Shown here: one piece after another, positions 42,320 through 54,723 of the stretch
Numbering within the stretch: position 1 is the first letter of the stretch
Layout of the letters: each line of letters starts with the position of its first letter
Assembly: GCA_964036045.1 (NCBI GenBank)
Contig: OZ038399.1
Coordinates: 26,115,349 to 26,179,348, forward strand
DNA length: 64,000 bases
Reading direction: 5' to 3'
From: Eutreptiella sp. 'Long Island Sound 2002'
Taxonomy: Eukaryota; Euglenozoa; Euglenophyceae; Eutreptiales; Eutreptiaceae
Notes under the pieces: generated by a model
What the model was told of the DNA's origin: nothing
Database searches by the model: none
What the model saw: only the letters and a program-made list of their open reading frames with translations
Program-made: the position numbers and the translations under genes

Positions 42320-43403
42320 GAGCAGTTGAACTCTTTCCTCTCATGCCACCAATGTCGTTGCCCGCAGCGGTCACATGGCTTGCTGGGTGGACCACTGCAG
42401 TCCACCCACTTTCCGGACTGAGACTTGAAATGGTGTTTCCCATTTATTATCTTGAATTCTGGCATCCCACTCGACACGGATCCCGACTTGCGGTTGAAAG
42501 GCCTCCCTCTAAGGGTGGATCTCCCGCTAGAAGAGGAAATGTCCGAACTCTCGTCGCTGGAACTGCTCCCTGCCTGAGGAGTCGGACGTTTCCTTGGTTT
42601 TTTTCCCCGCCGCTTTCCGAGCTTGACATTTTGCCTTCTTCCGGGCCTTCTTCTCACGCCGGCGTTCTTTGGCTCTCTCTGCCCGTGCCTCGTCTTTCAC
42701 GAATTGTTTCCCTGACTTGTCCATACTCAGGATGATCTTCCAAACACTTTGCGCCCAGGGGGGGTAACTCCATCTCCCAGTCATTTTGATTCTCGAGAAG
42801 TTGTCCTAATTTACGGACCCACTTGATGGCACCCGGTCGCTTGCGGAGTTTTCTCACGTTTCTCTTCGACAGCTCCGTGGGGTTTTTCTTCACCCGAGGT
42901 TCTTCTGTCGTGCCCACATCATCCTCTTCCATCCGATCTACAGTGTTGTCCACGGTCTTCGGATCGCCTCCCTCTGGTGCTCTGGACTTCGCTGCCTGGG
43001 CCCGTTCTTTTGCCTGCGGGTGGTATTGTGCCCTCAACCGTTGCAAATTCCGCAGCATCAACTCTTCCATCTGGTGATCCGTGGCTCCAGTTTCAAAAGG
43101 GTGTTCCACAGCCCTCACTTTGTCCCCTGTCCAGAGCTCATATGTGGCCAGAACCAGCCACGTTCGGTCAGCAGGCATTCTAGGACACATACCTTGCAGC
43201 TCTTGTATGATCTGCTCCGACACTTTGGCCTCTGTGACTCTCTTCAAGACGTCGTCCACTGCTACGTTGATGAGATCGGGGGACGGGCTGCCAGACCAGT
43301 CCTCGTAGTGCACAGCCCGGTACAGGATCAGACGGCTCATTGGTTGCATCTGGCGGACCTGTGTCTTCATGGTCTTGGGGGAATCCTTGCACTGCGCGCG
43401 CAC
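42316..43403 (-). pseudogene. Gag-like protein of retroelement 2 (frame-broken)
   Basis: Starts at ATG 43403. About 215 aa run in the first frame to the G7 run at 42758-42764, then a second frame with a very basic KK/R-rich stretch to the T7 run at 42598-42604, then a third frame ending in CDRCGQRHWWHERKEFNC (CxxCx4H...C knuckle) and TGA at 42316-42318. The TGA directly after the zinc finger is placed as in element 1. Here it overlaps an ATG (ATGA at 42319-42316). Confidence 0.6.
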
Positions 43404-43960
43404 TGCACGCTACTTTTAGAGTAGGTCCTCCCTAAAGAACCCCAAGGCACACCCCTTCCAAATGCCCCCAAATTTAGGTCACCCAAACTGCCCTAGCTAA
43501 AGCAAAACAAATGCAAGCTACCTTCCCCTCACATAAGACATCATTCAAAATGCGGAAAGACACACACACATATCTTCTTTTCTGTTCACTTGTCAAGTAA
43601 ATACAAAATCAGAATGCTTCGGAGTGGCGGCATTTGAAAGCTCACCCTACCAGGTAGTGCCAAGGCCTCATATGTGTCCACCTCATCCTCCACTGGACCG
43701 TGGGGCAAAGTGGCTTGTAGGAGGGAATCCACGTCAAACTCCGTTTCCACTTGTGGTACAACCACGCATCCTTATCAGCAGTGATGCGGCCTCGCATGGA
43801 GCATTCGACTGTGGTCAGGCAAAAACCGGGGAGTCCGTCACCCCAACTCAAGGGCCCACACCAAAGTGTGGGAGTCCATGGTGGGGATGAGCAAAAAAGT
43901 GTGCAAAGGGGCGGAAATGGGTGAAAGTGGGTGAAAATCCAAAAATACCCAATGTGGAAG
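43404..43960. other. Region upstream of retroelement 2 gag, no supported gene
   Basis: May hold the 5' end of the retroelement. A fragment of the 48-bp repeat lies at 43845-43878. Confidence 0.4.
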
Positions 43961-43966
43961 AAGCAT

Positions 43967-44100
43967 CAAAACCTACGTTAGGGGCAACAATGATGCCCCC
44001 TAGTATCACAAAGTATGGGTCTCCAGTACGGCTAGACGCCCAAATAGTTGCACTACGCCCGCACTGCACGCGCACTGCGCTTAACGCGCCCCCCTTGGCC
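43967..44100 (+). repeat. Direct repeat shared with 48052-48165
   Basis: AAAACCTACGTTAGGGGCAA...GACGCCCAAATAG...GCGCCCCC is present at both sites, each near a DDE transposon relic. Confidence 0.8.
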
Positions 44101-44328
44101 GGCTTCCCACTATGGGCTCCCGCGTCGTCGCCACCGTTGGGCCGAGCCCCCGCTGTCAGTGTACCGCCCGCCGGTGGTGTAAAACTGTCGACGACTCCAT
44201 CCTGCCCCACCATGGCAAAATCAAAAACCACTGGGAGTAGGAAAACAGGCATCTATACATCTTTACTACAGCGACTGTGAGCTCTATGGAAGGAGGGATG
44301 TAGTTACCCGAACTCCGGTTCCCTTGAC

Positions 44329-44931
44329 GAACTAAACAAGCCACCCAAGTAGACCACGTTGCACTGCACACCTTCCCTACAAAGCACGTTGCATAATAAA
44401 GCAATATCTGTGAATTCGGCAACTCCAACTGTCATCTGTATTGTACTTAACAAACAAAATTGGTCCCACAAGTGTGGGTATCAATACACTCAGTACAATA
44501 GTGCTCCTTGCACTCATCACAAACTGCGACGGTGGAGCGCTTCTGACAACACAACACACACACTTCTGCCTCATCCTCTGCCTCATCTTGTGTGCCACAA
44601 CCGAGCAAACAGCTGCTCAATGTGTGCCCTATACCACCCGTGCACGTCATTGTAACATTGTTGGCCGGCTGTCAAAGTGCCATTCTTTCTTCCAATGAAT
44701 GGCACAATGACACGAATCCGGCCTTTATAAGCACCATCATGGCCCCCAATTTCGAAATCAAACAAATCACCTCGGGTACGAGAAGGTCCACACCCATCCC
44801 AAATCAAAACATCTGCTGATGTCCCAGGGGCCAAGGGGCAAATCCATATAATGTTGCCCAACATATCAACGGCAACAGCCCACCGGTGGGGCACGGGTCA
44901 CAAAAGATGCCCGGCGCGCTAACATTCCCCC
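44329..44931. mobile_element. DDE transposon relic, copy 2
   Basis: The right end is a GC-rich terminal repeat at 44909-44931. At the left, the transposon sequence starts at GCCACCCAAGTAGACC (about 44339) without its terminal repeat; a 124-bp segment shared with 36790-36912 abuts it. Confidence 0.7.
44447..44894 (-). pseudogene. DDE transposase fragment with C-terminal cysteine-rich domain
   Basis: 44894-44583 encodes the same Asp/Glu blocks as 6935-6624 (AVDMLG, HDGAYKG, RARIEQLFARLW). In another frame, 44620-44447 encodes an acidic DEAEDEAE linker and a Cys-rich domain (CVLC, then CDECKEHYCTECIDTHTC) ending at a stop. Both pieces are kept in the transposon copies, so they likely belong to one protein and are separated here by a one-base shift. 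The Cys spacing resembles B-box/treble-clef zinc fingers. The N-terminal DDE half is missing. Confidence 0.65.
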
Positions 44932-44939
44932 TCAGTCCC

Positions 44940-47460
44940 CTCCCAAACACTCACCAGTGAAAGTGCAGCTTATCAACCTTACAGCGGAAGAGGATTACGA
45001 ATTGCACCCTCTCACACAACTGAGTGAGAAGGAATTCAAAGCAAGAGTGCCAGCAGCCACTTGGGGGAGTATTTGCACCGCGCGCAACTTTTACAGTCGG
45101 TGTACCCGTAATGGGTTGGCCTTTACCCCCTCCCACGATGCCCCCTAAGGAGAGCAAACCCTTGGGAACAAGGCTTGTGTAAACATCCCGGCATTTTGCC
45201 CTGTCTGTTGGGGTTTCCCTACTAGATTGTCCATGTTTCCTACCCTTGTCCTAATAGCAGATGGAAATTATAGCTCTTCCAGCATAGCCACAAATGAATC
45301 TACAACTATTAGGTTGGGCCAAACCGCTAAATCTCCGCGCCACGCACGCCACATCAGATGCTTCCCCCTTGTGCTACCTTCGTTTTGCTGGTTTGGTGGT
45401 AAACACCTAGAGTTTGCTCCTTGACCCCAAATATTTGGCTACATCTGTGGCGCTATTGAAAAGTCATTTGCCAATTTGGTCATCACAACACGCCGTGCGG
45501 TATCCTTGAACGTCACACTACAACCAATGATGTTGAAGAATTCATGACTGCCGTCAATAATGAAAAATAGAGATTTTGTTGTTGGACATCCTCCGGTCGC
45601 AGGGAGTCACGGTGCTTGGCGATGTCGCGGTGTTTCTCTTCATCATCATCTATCACCTCAAGGAGGAAAACAAATTTTGCTCACGCAACAAACCACTCTT
45701 TGAGACAAGGGCATATCGCACCCTTGGCCTTGCAAGAAGCATCAAAGACCATGGCAAATTTGATGTGGACAAAAACGTTTATTTGGCACAATACATGTCA
45801 CATTTGTTGAGGAGGTGGAATTCACAGCTTTGGTCTCGTGTTGTGTGCTCCATAGGGAAGGGTTTGGTGTTGATTCTGGTCGGCTTTGGGGGCTCCTCTA
45901 GGGTAGGTTAAAATTGGGGCCAAAATCGGGATACTTGGTATAAAAGTGGATTTTTTTTGTGACTGCCCGGAACCATCAACAAGTGTTTGAGATTTTCCGG
46001 CACTTCAGAAACATGGTCTGAGATAGTACATTACCGTTCCCTGTTATCTACCTGCCTTCCTCGCAGAGAGGAGGCATAAAGCTGCAGGTTGGCTCGGCGA
46101 TGTGTCTCGGCAATGTGTCTGGTGCCCGCCCCACGGGCCACTCCTGCCTGTTGGCTGAAAGGGGGTCTTTGAAACGTAGGGGCGAACACAGGCAGAAGAC
46201 TTGAGAGGCAAAAATGGATTATTCAACCACTGTGACCTTTTCACACGTGCGTGTACCAATACAATCAGGACCAAAATGGAGAGCATTCAAGTGTGAATTG
46301 TGGCTACAAGAAGGCACAGGGGGAATGTTTGCCTGGCACAATACTGTTGTACCAAATCCTGACAACCCCATTTTTTGGACCAGAGTTGCTGGTACCGTTG
46401 ATTGCAGCAGATACTTCCGCACCATGGCTGAAAGCAAATTTGGAGGAGTGTGTTTATAACTTATATGGCACACAGCAAACATGTACCGGTAGCAAGCTGT
46501 GAACAAGTGCAGCGTTTGGAGCAACATGTGCCATCAATGAGCCATGTAAATTGCTGTGCGTGGATATGGCTGTCAAGAGTCCGATGCAAAGGCTTGTGAA
46601 AAGCGCGCATGCGTGCATGGGTATCTGTCCTGATGAAGTGGGGAATCAGGGTGGTGTGTGAGCAATTGCGCATGTATGCACCTAGCTTGTATGTCGTCAC
46701 GCAGTGCACCCTGCAAAAGTCAGGGGCAACACAATGACAGTAGCCTGTCTGCAAGCGGTCTCACAGCACCACACTCCCACCCCTGTCCATCCTGTGGGCA
46801 AATCAACAATCAATACAGCACAGGAGGGGTGAGGCCGGGCCGAGGGACATGAACTCTTCCCCGTGAGGAGGCAATAGGATTGAGGTCGCCAACGTGCTCA
46901 ATCGGTGTGGTGAGAGAGGGTCAGGGGTGTGTGTACAATAACGCCATGAGCTAGGCGTGGTCTGGGCACATCTGACGCACAATTTGATTTAGGGGGCGTT
47001 TCTGCACAGCGCAGGCAAGGCGCGCGCACGGCGCCCAATAGTGATTTAGCTTTCCCGTGACCACCCTGAAAACCACCCACCACTGGGGGAGTGCACATCC
47101 ACAGGGCGAAAACAGCAGATTTAGACCGGCATTTTCACAGGGAAAAATGGTTTGTTTTAACTCATTCTCTGAGTTTTTGGACAGCAAGAATCTGAGCAGT
47201 CCTGCGTATGGGAACACAGTAGTTACTGCGGTCAGCTTGGCCATCGGGGGAAACCGGTTCAAAATAGCCTACTTTTCATACAGCGTGGGCACAGCGCACG
47301 GTGCGCCCCCTTACTGTACAGTGAGAAATTGGAACCTTCCCCAGCAAGATCAGCAGGGAGGTGGCTCACTATTGCGTCCTGTTGCTGAGGAGCATTTCAA
47401 AAAGCCTGAATGGGTTAGTTGCCGGCAGTCAGCATGAGCTGTGACTGCCTATGGCCACCA
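44940..47460. other. Mostly unassigned DNA with weak ORFs
   Basis: Plus-strand ORFs at 45576-45911 (111 aa), 46214-46459 (81 aa) and 47057-47437 (126 aa) have protein-like composition without low complexity, but no motif I recognise and no exon partners. 46585-46680 resembles 52820-52920 (CGCGCATGCGTGCATG-type repeats). Confidence 0.35.
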
Positions 47461-47477
47461 CTGGTCCTGCAGAGCAA

Positions 47478-48242
47478 GGGGGAATATTTGCCCGGCGCGC
47501 GCCCGGCGCGCTACTTTTCTATTAACTATCCCGACTTGAGCTCCAGATTTACCCTCTCATGGAGAAGCCCCCCAAGTAGACCACGTTGCACTGCACACCT
47601 TCCCTACAAAGCAGTTGCATAATAAAGCAATATCTGTGAATTCAGCAACTCCAACTGTCATCTGTATTGTACTTAACAAACAACATTGGTCCCACAAGTG
47701 TGGGTGTCAATACAGTCAGTACAATAGTGCTCCTTACACTCATCACAAACTGCGACGGTGGAGCGCTTCTGGCAACACAACACACACACTTCTGCCTCAT
47801 CCTCTGCCTCATCTTGCGCAGCGGCCGAGTTGCTTTGGTCAGTCCAAACATGAGGGGGGCCTCGAGGGGCCACACAACAAAGCGTGGATTGCGAGTCCCT
47901 AACCCCAACTCAAGGGGCCACGCAACAAAGTGGATTCAGAGATTGTTCCGGTTTCTTCAATAGCACCGGAAGGTTGGGGCCCAAAAGAGGGCGGAAATGC
48001 TATTTCACCCCTGTATTCTCGGGGGTCCCCCAAAAAGGGGACAAAATCAGAAGTCAAAACCTACGCTAGGGGTCACTATGATGCTCCTAGTATCTCAAAG
48101 TATGGGTCTCTAGTACAGCCAGACGCCCAAATAGCTGCACTGCGCTAAGTGCGCCCCCTTAGTGCACCCCCTAGAAGGCCACCGGTGGGGCACGGGTCAC
48201 AAAAGATGCCCGGCGTGCGCCCGGCGCGCTAACGTTCCCCCC
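47478..48242. mobile_element. DDE transposon relic, copy 3, with both terminal repeats
   Basis: Left terminal repeat 47478-47512, right 48208-48242, in inverted orientation. 47513-47818 matches the other copies, including the Cys-rich domain frame (47820-47673, minus). The transposase core is replaced by 48-bp repeats, a GTCCCC-type repeat and the 48052-48165 segment. This is the most complete outer structure of the family in the window. Confidence 0.75.
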
Positions 48243-48494
48243 AAGAAGATCTTGGCACTGAGGCTCAGGTTTGCTCTGTATTGGATTGGACATGCCCTGC
48301 TTACAGATGATGCATACTCAGGGGTTGCAGCCGGGAAAGTAGACCAAGTACGACGCTGCCTGTCAGTACTGATGTGAATCCCAGAAACCCAGAAACTTGC
48401 CACCCCACCAACAGGTCCACACATTCATCTCCACGATCATACTACATCATCATACTAACCCCCCGCCACACTAACTGTACTACCTGCCATACTA

Positions 48495-49180
48495 ACTCTT
48501 GCAACAACACGGTAAAAGCACTGAAAATGACGGAAACAACACCTTGAGGCCTACACAGTCATGTCTATGGAGGTGCGTCAAAATCACGTGCTGCGGGGAG
48601 GGGCAAAAAGTGACAGCAATCAGCATCCCTGAAATACATTCCCCAGCCCTGAATCACAGGGAAAACTTGATGTTCTTTTTTTTTTGGCTCAGACTAAGAT
48701 GAGCTGGCGTAGCCTGCTCACTTCACAGTACTCGAGATAACCTCTCGGGACCAAGGTTCAGAGCTGTCCAGTGCTACGATGATCCCACAGTAGCGGTGGT
48801 AGCGGATCTGACACGTCGTGTGGATCAGCTGAGTCTGAAACCAGGTTATGCAGTGGGAGACTGCCACGCCCATAGGCTTCCCAGTGTGCATGAGGCACAA
48901 TGACTGTAGGCTTAAAAAGACAGCGGGGTGAAGATTGAAGGCTGAGATGAATCAGTGGGTTGCAGTTCATATACTATCAGCACCAGAGAGGGAGGGAGGG
49001 GGGGGGAGGGGGATTCAGGCGCAGTTGGTCACTAATCGCTTATTCACTACTCACGTGATCTTCTTCACAGACAACCAGGACATGGAAACACCCAATTTGA
49101 TGGTTCGAAAAGTTGTGGAAACAACACCGCATGTTGGTCTGACAAGGCCGTTGGTCTCGCAAGCAGGGGGGGGGGGGGGC
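48495..49180. mobile_element. Poly-G-capped palindromic element, copy 5 (interrupted)
   Basis: The right end GTTGGTCTGACAAGGCCGTT, GGTCTCGCAAGCA and a G14 tract (about 49167-49180) is typical. Segments at 48498-48540 (GGTAAAAGCACTGAAAATGA) and 48640-48672 (CCCCAGCCCTGAATCACAGG) match the interior of copy 4 (20965-21000 and 21139-21175). About 350 bp of unrelated DNA separate the parts. The left cap has decayed to CTCTTGCAACAAC. Confidence 0.55.
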
Positions 49181-49189
49181 TACATTACC

Positions 49190-50910
49190 GCTGCCGCATC
49201 AGGGTCGCCAAAGCGGGGAGACATTGGATAGCCCCCTGGATAATGCTGGTTGGGAGCATTTCAGGCCGAAACGATGCCTGGCGTGTACCTGGCGGGGCTG
49301 CGTTCCCGAACACAAACAAGCAACGGGCGACGAGCAAACACTGCACAGATGGAGCACAAGCTGCGCGTTCAAACTGACTCACACACACAGTCACCAAAAG
49401 AGATGAAAACAACCCAGAAACCCAAGAAACACTTTGTTCTCCCAGACTATGTACAATCCTGGGGTGGGCATGCAAGGCGCTCGGGGAATGTCCCCTGGAC
49501 TACACATCCGCAGTGCGTCTGAAATATTCGCTGTACATGGAACAAAGCCTTCGCTGTGCAAAGATCATTGCCTTGAGGTCAGGGGAAGAGACTGCAGACT
49601 GAAACCTCATGCATGGCAGTGCAGCATGTGCTGCTACGCAGGAATATGCTTTGACCAATGAGCACTATCTTGAAAACCAGAAATCTTATATGAGGTTTGT
49701 GCCTGCATAGACGCTTCGCGGCTGAGTAACAGATTGGCGGCTCAACCGGTGCAAAAGTGGTGAGGGGCTTCGTGGTCACCACACGTGCACCTGAAGGCGC
49801 CAAAAACGAAGATGAGTCCCCATTGGTGGTTACCAAAAGGGCTACGCAGACGCAGGCAGAGCCTACTACAAGCGCAACATCTTTTCTCCTTGTTTTCTTC
49901 GGATGGTCCCTGATTGTTGTGGGTGAAAGCAACAAGCACCTCGGTTTGAGGTTTTTGGGATTGAGTTCGGGTTCTTCTTTGGTGTCAGGTGTTTTTTTAT
50001 TTTGAGGTCGAATGTCGTCAATTGCGTTCTTCTTGGGTTCTGAAACCCAAGAAGTACTGAGCGACAAAGATAAGTATAAACGGCAGCACAAGTGTTGGGA
50101 GACTGAGTGCTGAGGACCTTGTGAGTGCCTGCTTGAGGGCTTGACGTTGACGTGCATGCCATACCATGAGTAGAGTGACAGATGGTGACAGTGTTCTGGC
50201 TGTCAAAAAATGAAGAGCTCAATGGCCAGTGTGTGTGGCTGGTGTGGGAAAGCACATTAATGACCTTAGCCTATGGGTTTGGTTGCTGTTCTAGCTCGTT
50301 GCATGGCTTTCCAGGGGGATCGCCGATGAAAACGGCACCACGTGTTTCCCTTAGAGCAAGAGTGATACCCAGACTGTGTCAGGTCTGCTCACTCCCAATC
50401 CGCATTCGCCCATCTGATGCACACGCACCGGTCAGGCTAGTGGTGACATCCAAAAAAAATTTTGGATCATGATGAAATTGGTGAGATACTGAAAACATCA
50501 GTGAGATCAGCAGAACGGAGACGCATCTGCATGCTGATGTGTCCCACTGTGAACAAACCTGTGGGGTTTTCGCCTGTCACGGATTGTGTGAATCGATCAC
50601 GGGTCGATCAATTGACGTCCTGCGTGAGGAGCACAGGCGCCCAAAAGCGGGCGGAAGTGCTATGTCACCCCTGCATTCTCGGGGGTCCCCAACAAAGGAG
50701 AGCAAAATCAGAATTGGCTGCCTCAGCCATGCCTTCTCGTGGGGCCCAAAGGTGGGCGGAAGTGCTACGTCACCCCTTCATTCTCGGGGGTCCCCAAAGA
50801 AAGGGACCAAAATCAGAATTTGTTGCCTCAGCCATCTCGCACACAGCCTCCATTCGCCGGGGCATTTAGTGACAAGCCTGCCAAAACGAGACCTTCCACA
50901 AAGAGCTCCA
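49190..50910. other. No supported gene; GTCCCC-type repeats at the right
   Basis: 50637-50830 holds two ~105-bp units (CCCAAAAGCGGGCGGAAGTG ... CTCGGGGGTCCCC ... AAAATCAGAATT) related to 30775-30920, 47970-48050 and the degenerate array at 60.4-62 kb. The 192-aa minus-strand ORF at 49579-50157 has no recognisable domain. Confidence 0.4.
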
Positions 50911-50917
50911 CAGCAAG

Positions 50918-51886
50918 ACCCTAACCCCAACCCTAATCAAGACTGAATATTGGGACCGAGCTGGTGGGGGAGGGAACATCAGCTATGATTGGTGAAGGAC
51001 ATCAAGAATGATTCACACATTGATGGCTCTTGACAAAGTGAAATCAGCTTGCAAGTGAACCCCATCACCATGAGGCCCACTTTCAAGGCTTTTTGGACTT
51101 CTGAGGGGCCAAAATGCCCCAAAATGGGCTCAAAATGGGCTCATTTCACCCGTTTGTGCACCCCAAATGGTCTAGGATGAGGTTTGGAAAAATGCGTTTT
51201 TGACCCATTTTTGACCCATTTTTGGTCCCAAAACAGCCCATTTTCAAGGCATTTTGGGATTCTCGGAGGACCAAAATGGGCCACCACAAGCTCAAAACGG
51301 TCCAAAAACACTTGTTTTAGCGTCGCACATGGTCTAGGATCATTTTTGAGAAAAGTCATCTTTTTGCCCCTACTGGACCCTAATGACCCATTTGGGCACC
51401 CACCTGTTTGGGCTTGAGCTTGCAGCTTCCATGAGCCTAGTGGGCCTAGGTATTGGGGTCTAGGTGTCCGTTTGGGCAATTCTGAGGGGTGGAAACCACA
51501 AAAAGTGGGGGGTTGCGGGTGGAGTAGGTGCCCTCGGAATCGCATTTTGAGCCATGTAGCCAAAGATATGGCCTATTCTTGGTTTTTGGCTGTCGGCATT
51601 TGGAGCTTCTGGGGGCCTTTTTGGGCCGTTTCCGGGACATATCATGGAGTTAGAGGGCCGCAAAGAGCTCGTTGACACGGGGAAGTCAAGCCGCAGGTGC
51701 AGTGTACCCACCGTTTCCCTTCGTTTGGCCGTTTTGAATGTGTTCCAGGGCTTTTTTGGCCCAAAAATGGCTGTTTTTGGCCCTAAACTGCAGTTTTTGA
51801 AACTGAGGTCCGCCACTTGCGAATCCCGTTCCCGGCCGCCACCGTTGAGTTTCTCGCTCAAACTTTGTGTGATTGTACTTCACACC
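50918..51886 (-). repeat. Inverted-repeat arm B, partner of 3693-4668
   Basis: Reverse complement of arm A over about 970 bp, with degenerate telomere-like CCCTAACCCCAACCCTAA at its left end. Copies are diverged by scattered substitutions, so this is not a recent duplication. Confidence 0.85.
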
Positions 51887-52070
51887 CATAGGTATCATCC
51901 ACCAAAATTTCACTGAAATCCAAAGCACCACGACGGAGTTCTGATTTTTACCCATTTCGCGCGTGCTGTTGCTTGCTGCTTGCTGCTGTTGCTTGCTGCT
52001 AAACCTGGTAGGTCCACCCTAGACACTAAAAAGGGTTATAAAACCAAGACTGGTTCCACCAGCTCGGTGA

Positions 52071-52091
52071 CCCTAACCCTAACCCTAACCT
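52071..52091 (+). repeat. Telomere-like CCCTAA repeat (interstitial)
   Basis: Three and a half CCCTAA units, 185 bp beyond inverted-repeat arm B. Confidence 0.75.
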
Positions 52092-52156
52092 TGTACTCCT
52101 CCTCATACTGGGCACCAAGCTTGCATAGATGCTTGATGTTGTCCGCGAAGGCGTCT

Positions 52157-52627
52157 TCAGCATGCAGTTTGCTCTTGCTTTACTCTTGCCATGGAGCGTT
52201 GTGCTCCGTAGAAATCTAAATTTGGCACTGTAACTGATCTCAAATTTTTGTGCTGGGACATACCCAAAAAACGCCTCTTTGCGGGGGCGCCTTGTTTTGT
52301 TTCGAAAAAAAAAATCCACTGTTGTGAAAGTTTTGGCGAGTGATTTCCGACAAACTTGGGCAGTTGTTGGACTGTGGGGTTGCGTCCGAAAGAGGACACA
52401 AGGCTGGCACGCTCACGAGTGACAACCAAGAAATAGCACTGACGAAATGGTGCCCGCCTGGTTTCACACTGGAGACCACATGAAAAGTCAAATCCATCCT
52501 CAGGCATCTGGATGAAACTTGATGTCGCTTCATTTGCCGCAATCAAAGAATCAGGAACACTGGCAACCTGAAACAGATTGGCCCTGCGGACTGAGTCCCA
52601 TCCAGGAGGAAAGGTACCCACACACAA
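52157..52627 (-). CDS. Hypothetical ORF, 156 aa
   Basis: An open minus-strand frame with balanced composition (for example GFDFSCGLQCETRRAPF). No family, exon boundary or partner recognised. It may be a gene fragment or chance. Confidence 0.25.
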   Translation of the reverse strand: MCVGTFPPGWDSVRRANLFQVASVPDSLIAANEATSSFIQMPEDGFDFSCGLQCETRRAPFRQCYFLVVTRERASLVSSFGRNPTVQQLPKFVGNHSPKLSQQWIFFFETKQGAPAKRRFLGMSQHKNLRSVTVPNLDFYGAQRSMARVKQEQTAC

Positions 52628-53699
52628 TTGACATCAACGGTTGGTGCTCACGACAAGTACACAGCTGCTGCACTCTCAGCAGACGACAGCCAACCGTTGT
52701 ATGGCTCTCTGTCACCTCGAGTGGTAGAGAAATACAGTATGTTACACTGGAGGCATGGGCCAGGTTAGCCCACCCAGAAATGGAAATGCGCACGCGTGCG
52801 TATCCTCGTTATGAGTCCTATGCAATGCAAAGGCTGCAACTCGCGCATGTGTGCATGTCTGTCTGACAGTCTGTGGGGAACGGAGCTGGGGTGAAAACAA
52901 TCGCGCATGCATGCGTGTGGGGTGTCGTGATATACAATCTTATACGAATATACGGCTTTTGGACCTGCAGACGGCCTGTGCTGCATTATGACTGACATCT
53001 GATGTCTGATGGTTGAATCACCATGGAGGCGTGGTGGCCGTATATACTGCTGAAGTGAAGCACAGACACCAAACGGCAGAAACGCTACTTATGATTCTTG
53101 ATGCGGTGCCAATGAACGGGGCACAAAGCACAGAGCTGCACGATGGCTTTACATCATTTTGGATGGGTATTGACTCAGACACTGCCAAATATATGCACTG
53201 GCAAAACTGCTATCAGAAGGACTTTGGAAAGTTTGAAGCCTCGGACTCCTACCATTTATATTGACTACTCCTGTGACAGGGCAATGGCGTGTTCGCCGTG
53301 TTGCACTGGAGAGCTTTGCCGGGCACTCAGCACTGAGTTTGCACCCATTTGTCAGGTGGGCCTTCCAATGGCCAACAGACGCCATTGCAGCATTGCCATG
53401 TGCGTGTGTGTGGGGCACCTGCACGTCCAAGAGGTGCAAGTGCGCAAACCGATGCACTGGGGCCTAAGACGACCGTTGCAACGGCTGCAGGAAGCGCCCT
53501 GAATTGGAGGGGCGAAGAAACACGCTTGTCTTGGGGTACTCTGTGTCCCGCTGGGCGCCCAGGAATCAGCACAGAGACCGGTACAGGCAAACATCGTGCA
53601 TCCTCGCCAGGGCAGGGATGTATGAGAGGAGAGGAGGCATTCGCCTTTTCAAGTCCTGGACGCTAGTGCGATTGAGGGGATCAGGGTATGAGAGGAGAG

Positions 53700-54000
53700 G
53701 AGGGACTGGGGGAAGGGTTTTGGCGGGGGGAGGGGGGGAGGGGGTCTAGGAAGAAACCCCCTCCTCCTACGGTCTCTGGCCGAAAGGGCCAGAGGAAATT
53801 TTCCTCAATAAATGCCGACGAAAGTTTGCGACCGAGGGCCAAAGAGAACTTTTCTCCAGAAAATCCAACTGAAAATCTCCTGCTGGATCACACATTTGAA
53901 GAGGAGGAGGGAGGGGGGGGAGGGGTGGAAGGGGGGGAGGGGTGGAAGGGGGCTGGGGGGCTGGGGGGAGGGGGGGGCTCCTCCTACGATTGTCAGGCAT
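53700..54000. repeat. GGGGGGAGG-rich low-complexity tract
   Basis: Two purine-rich blocks (53690-53750 and 53900-53985) of GGAGGGGGG type flank a unique 130-bp segment. ORFs here are compositional. Confidence 0.8.
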
Positions 54001-54368
54001 TCCAATACATCCCTGATCCCCACCCGGCCCCTGTGTTAGTGTGTTTTGGACAGCTGCCAGCGGGGACACACACTGCACAATGATCACACCACACCTGCCC
54101 CAACCGGACACGCCGTGTTGTGCAGACGCACCGGGATCAGCCGGTAGCTTCATGGGAACAGCAGACGTGCACTATGACTGCACGTCCCCGATGACAGAGG
54201 CACATCAACACAAAGGGCTGGCCAGTCAAGGCGGGTGTGGCAGAAGATGGGCAGTTCCCCATGTACAGTGTCTGACATGCGCGTAAGTGGGCCGAAGGCA
54301 TGGGGGCCCCCATGGCCATTCGCACAATTCACTTACAAACAGTGAGGTAAAGGGAAAGGGATTCATAC

Positions 54369-54723
54369 ATGGGGCGTCTGCCAGTGAACTCCACAAACTC
54401 TCTTTTCTTGGAGGAACCCGGACTACACGTCGTCACAGCTAAAAAGCCCTTTGACAACAACCATATCCTCTTTTCTGCAACAGGCACCAAAGGCATGGAA
54501 CAAGCACAGCAAAAGCGCGGTAGGCAGCCGCCACCCCCAAAGGCTACGCAAAAGAGACCACGTACTTCAGAATCTAAAACCATGACCCTAATTGGGGTGG
54601 GATGATGGATGATTATGATGGAGGATCCCCATATTGGACAGGCTGAATCTGACGCAATTTTCAAAACCGTTTATACCAACATGTCTGCATCAGCTGTCAT
54701 GCATGACGTCATGCAGGACAGGT
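54369..54723 (+). CDS. Hypothetical ORF interrupted by one TGA
   Basis: 78 aa from ATG 54369 (including a basic RGRQPPPPKATQKRPR stretch) to TGA at 54603-54605. The same frame then continues to 54723, where CAG/GTAAAT resembles a splice donor. It may be an exon with a premature stop or chance; no family recognised. Confidence 0.25.

Larger units (their letters stand above)
37065..43403 (-). mobile_element. Tyrosine-recombinase retroelement 2, interrupted by a pogo-like transposon
   Basis: Minus-strand order: gag (43403-42316), tyrosine recombinase (about 42320-41025), foreign insert carrying a DDE transposase (about 40819-38706), RT (38700-37870) and RNase H (to 37065). Frame breaks: G7 (42758-42764), T7 (42598-42604), C9 (42277-42285), C14 (38137-38150), one stop at about 38486 and one shift near 37850. 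It has the same gene order as element 1 but is clearly divergent from it, so this is an older or different family member. Confidence 0.8.
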
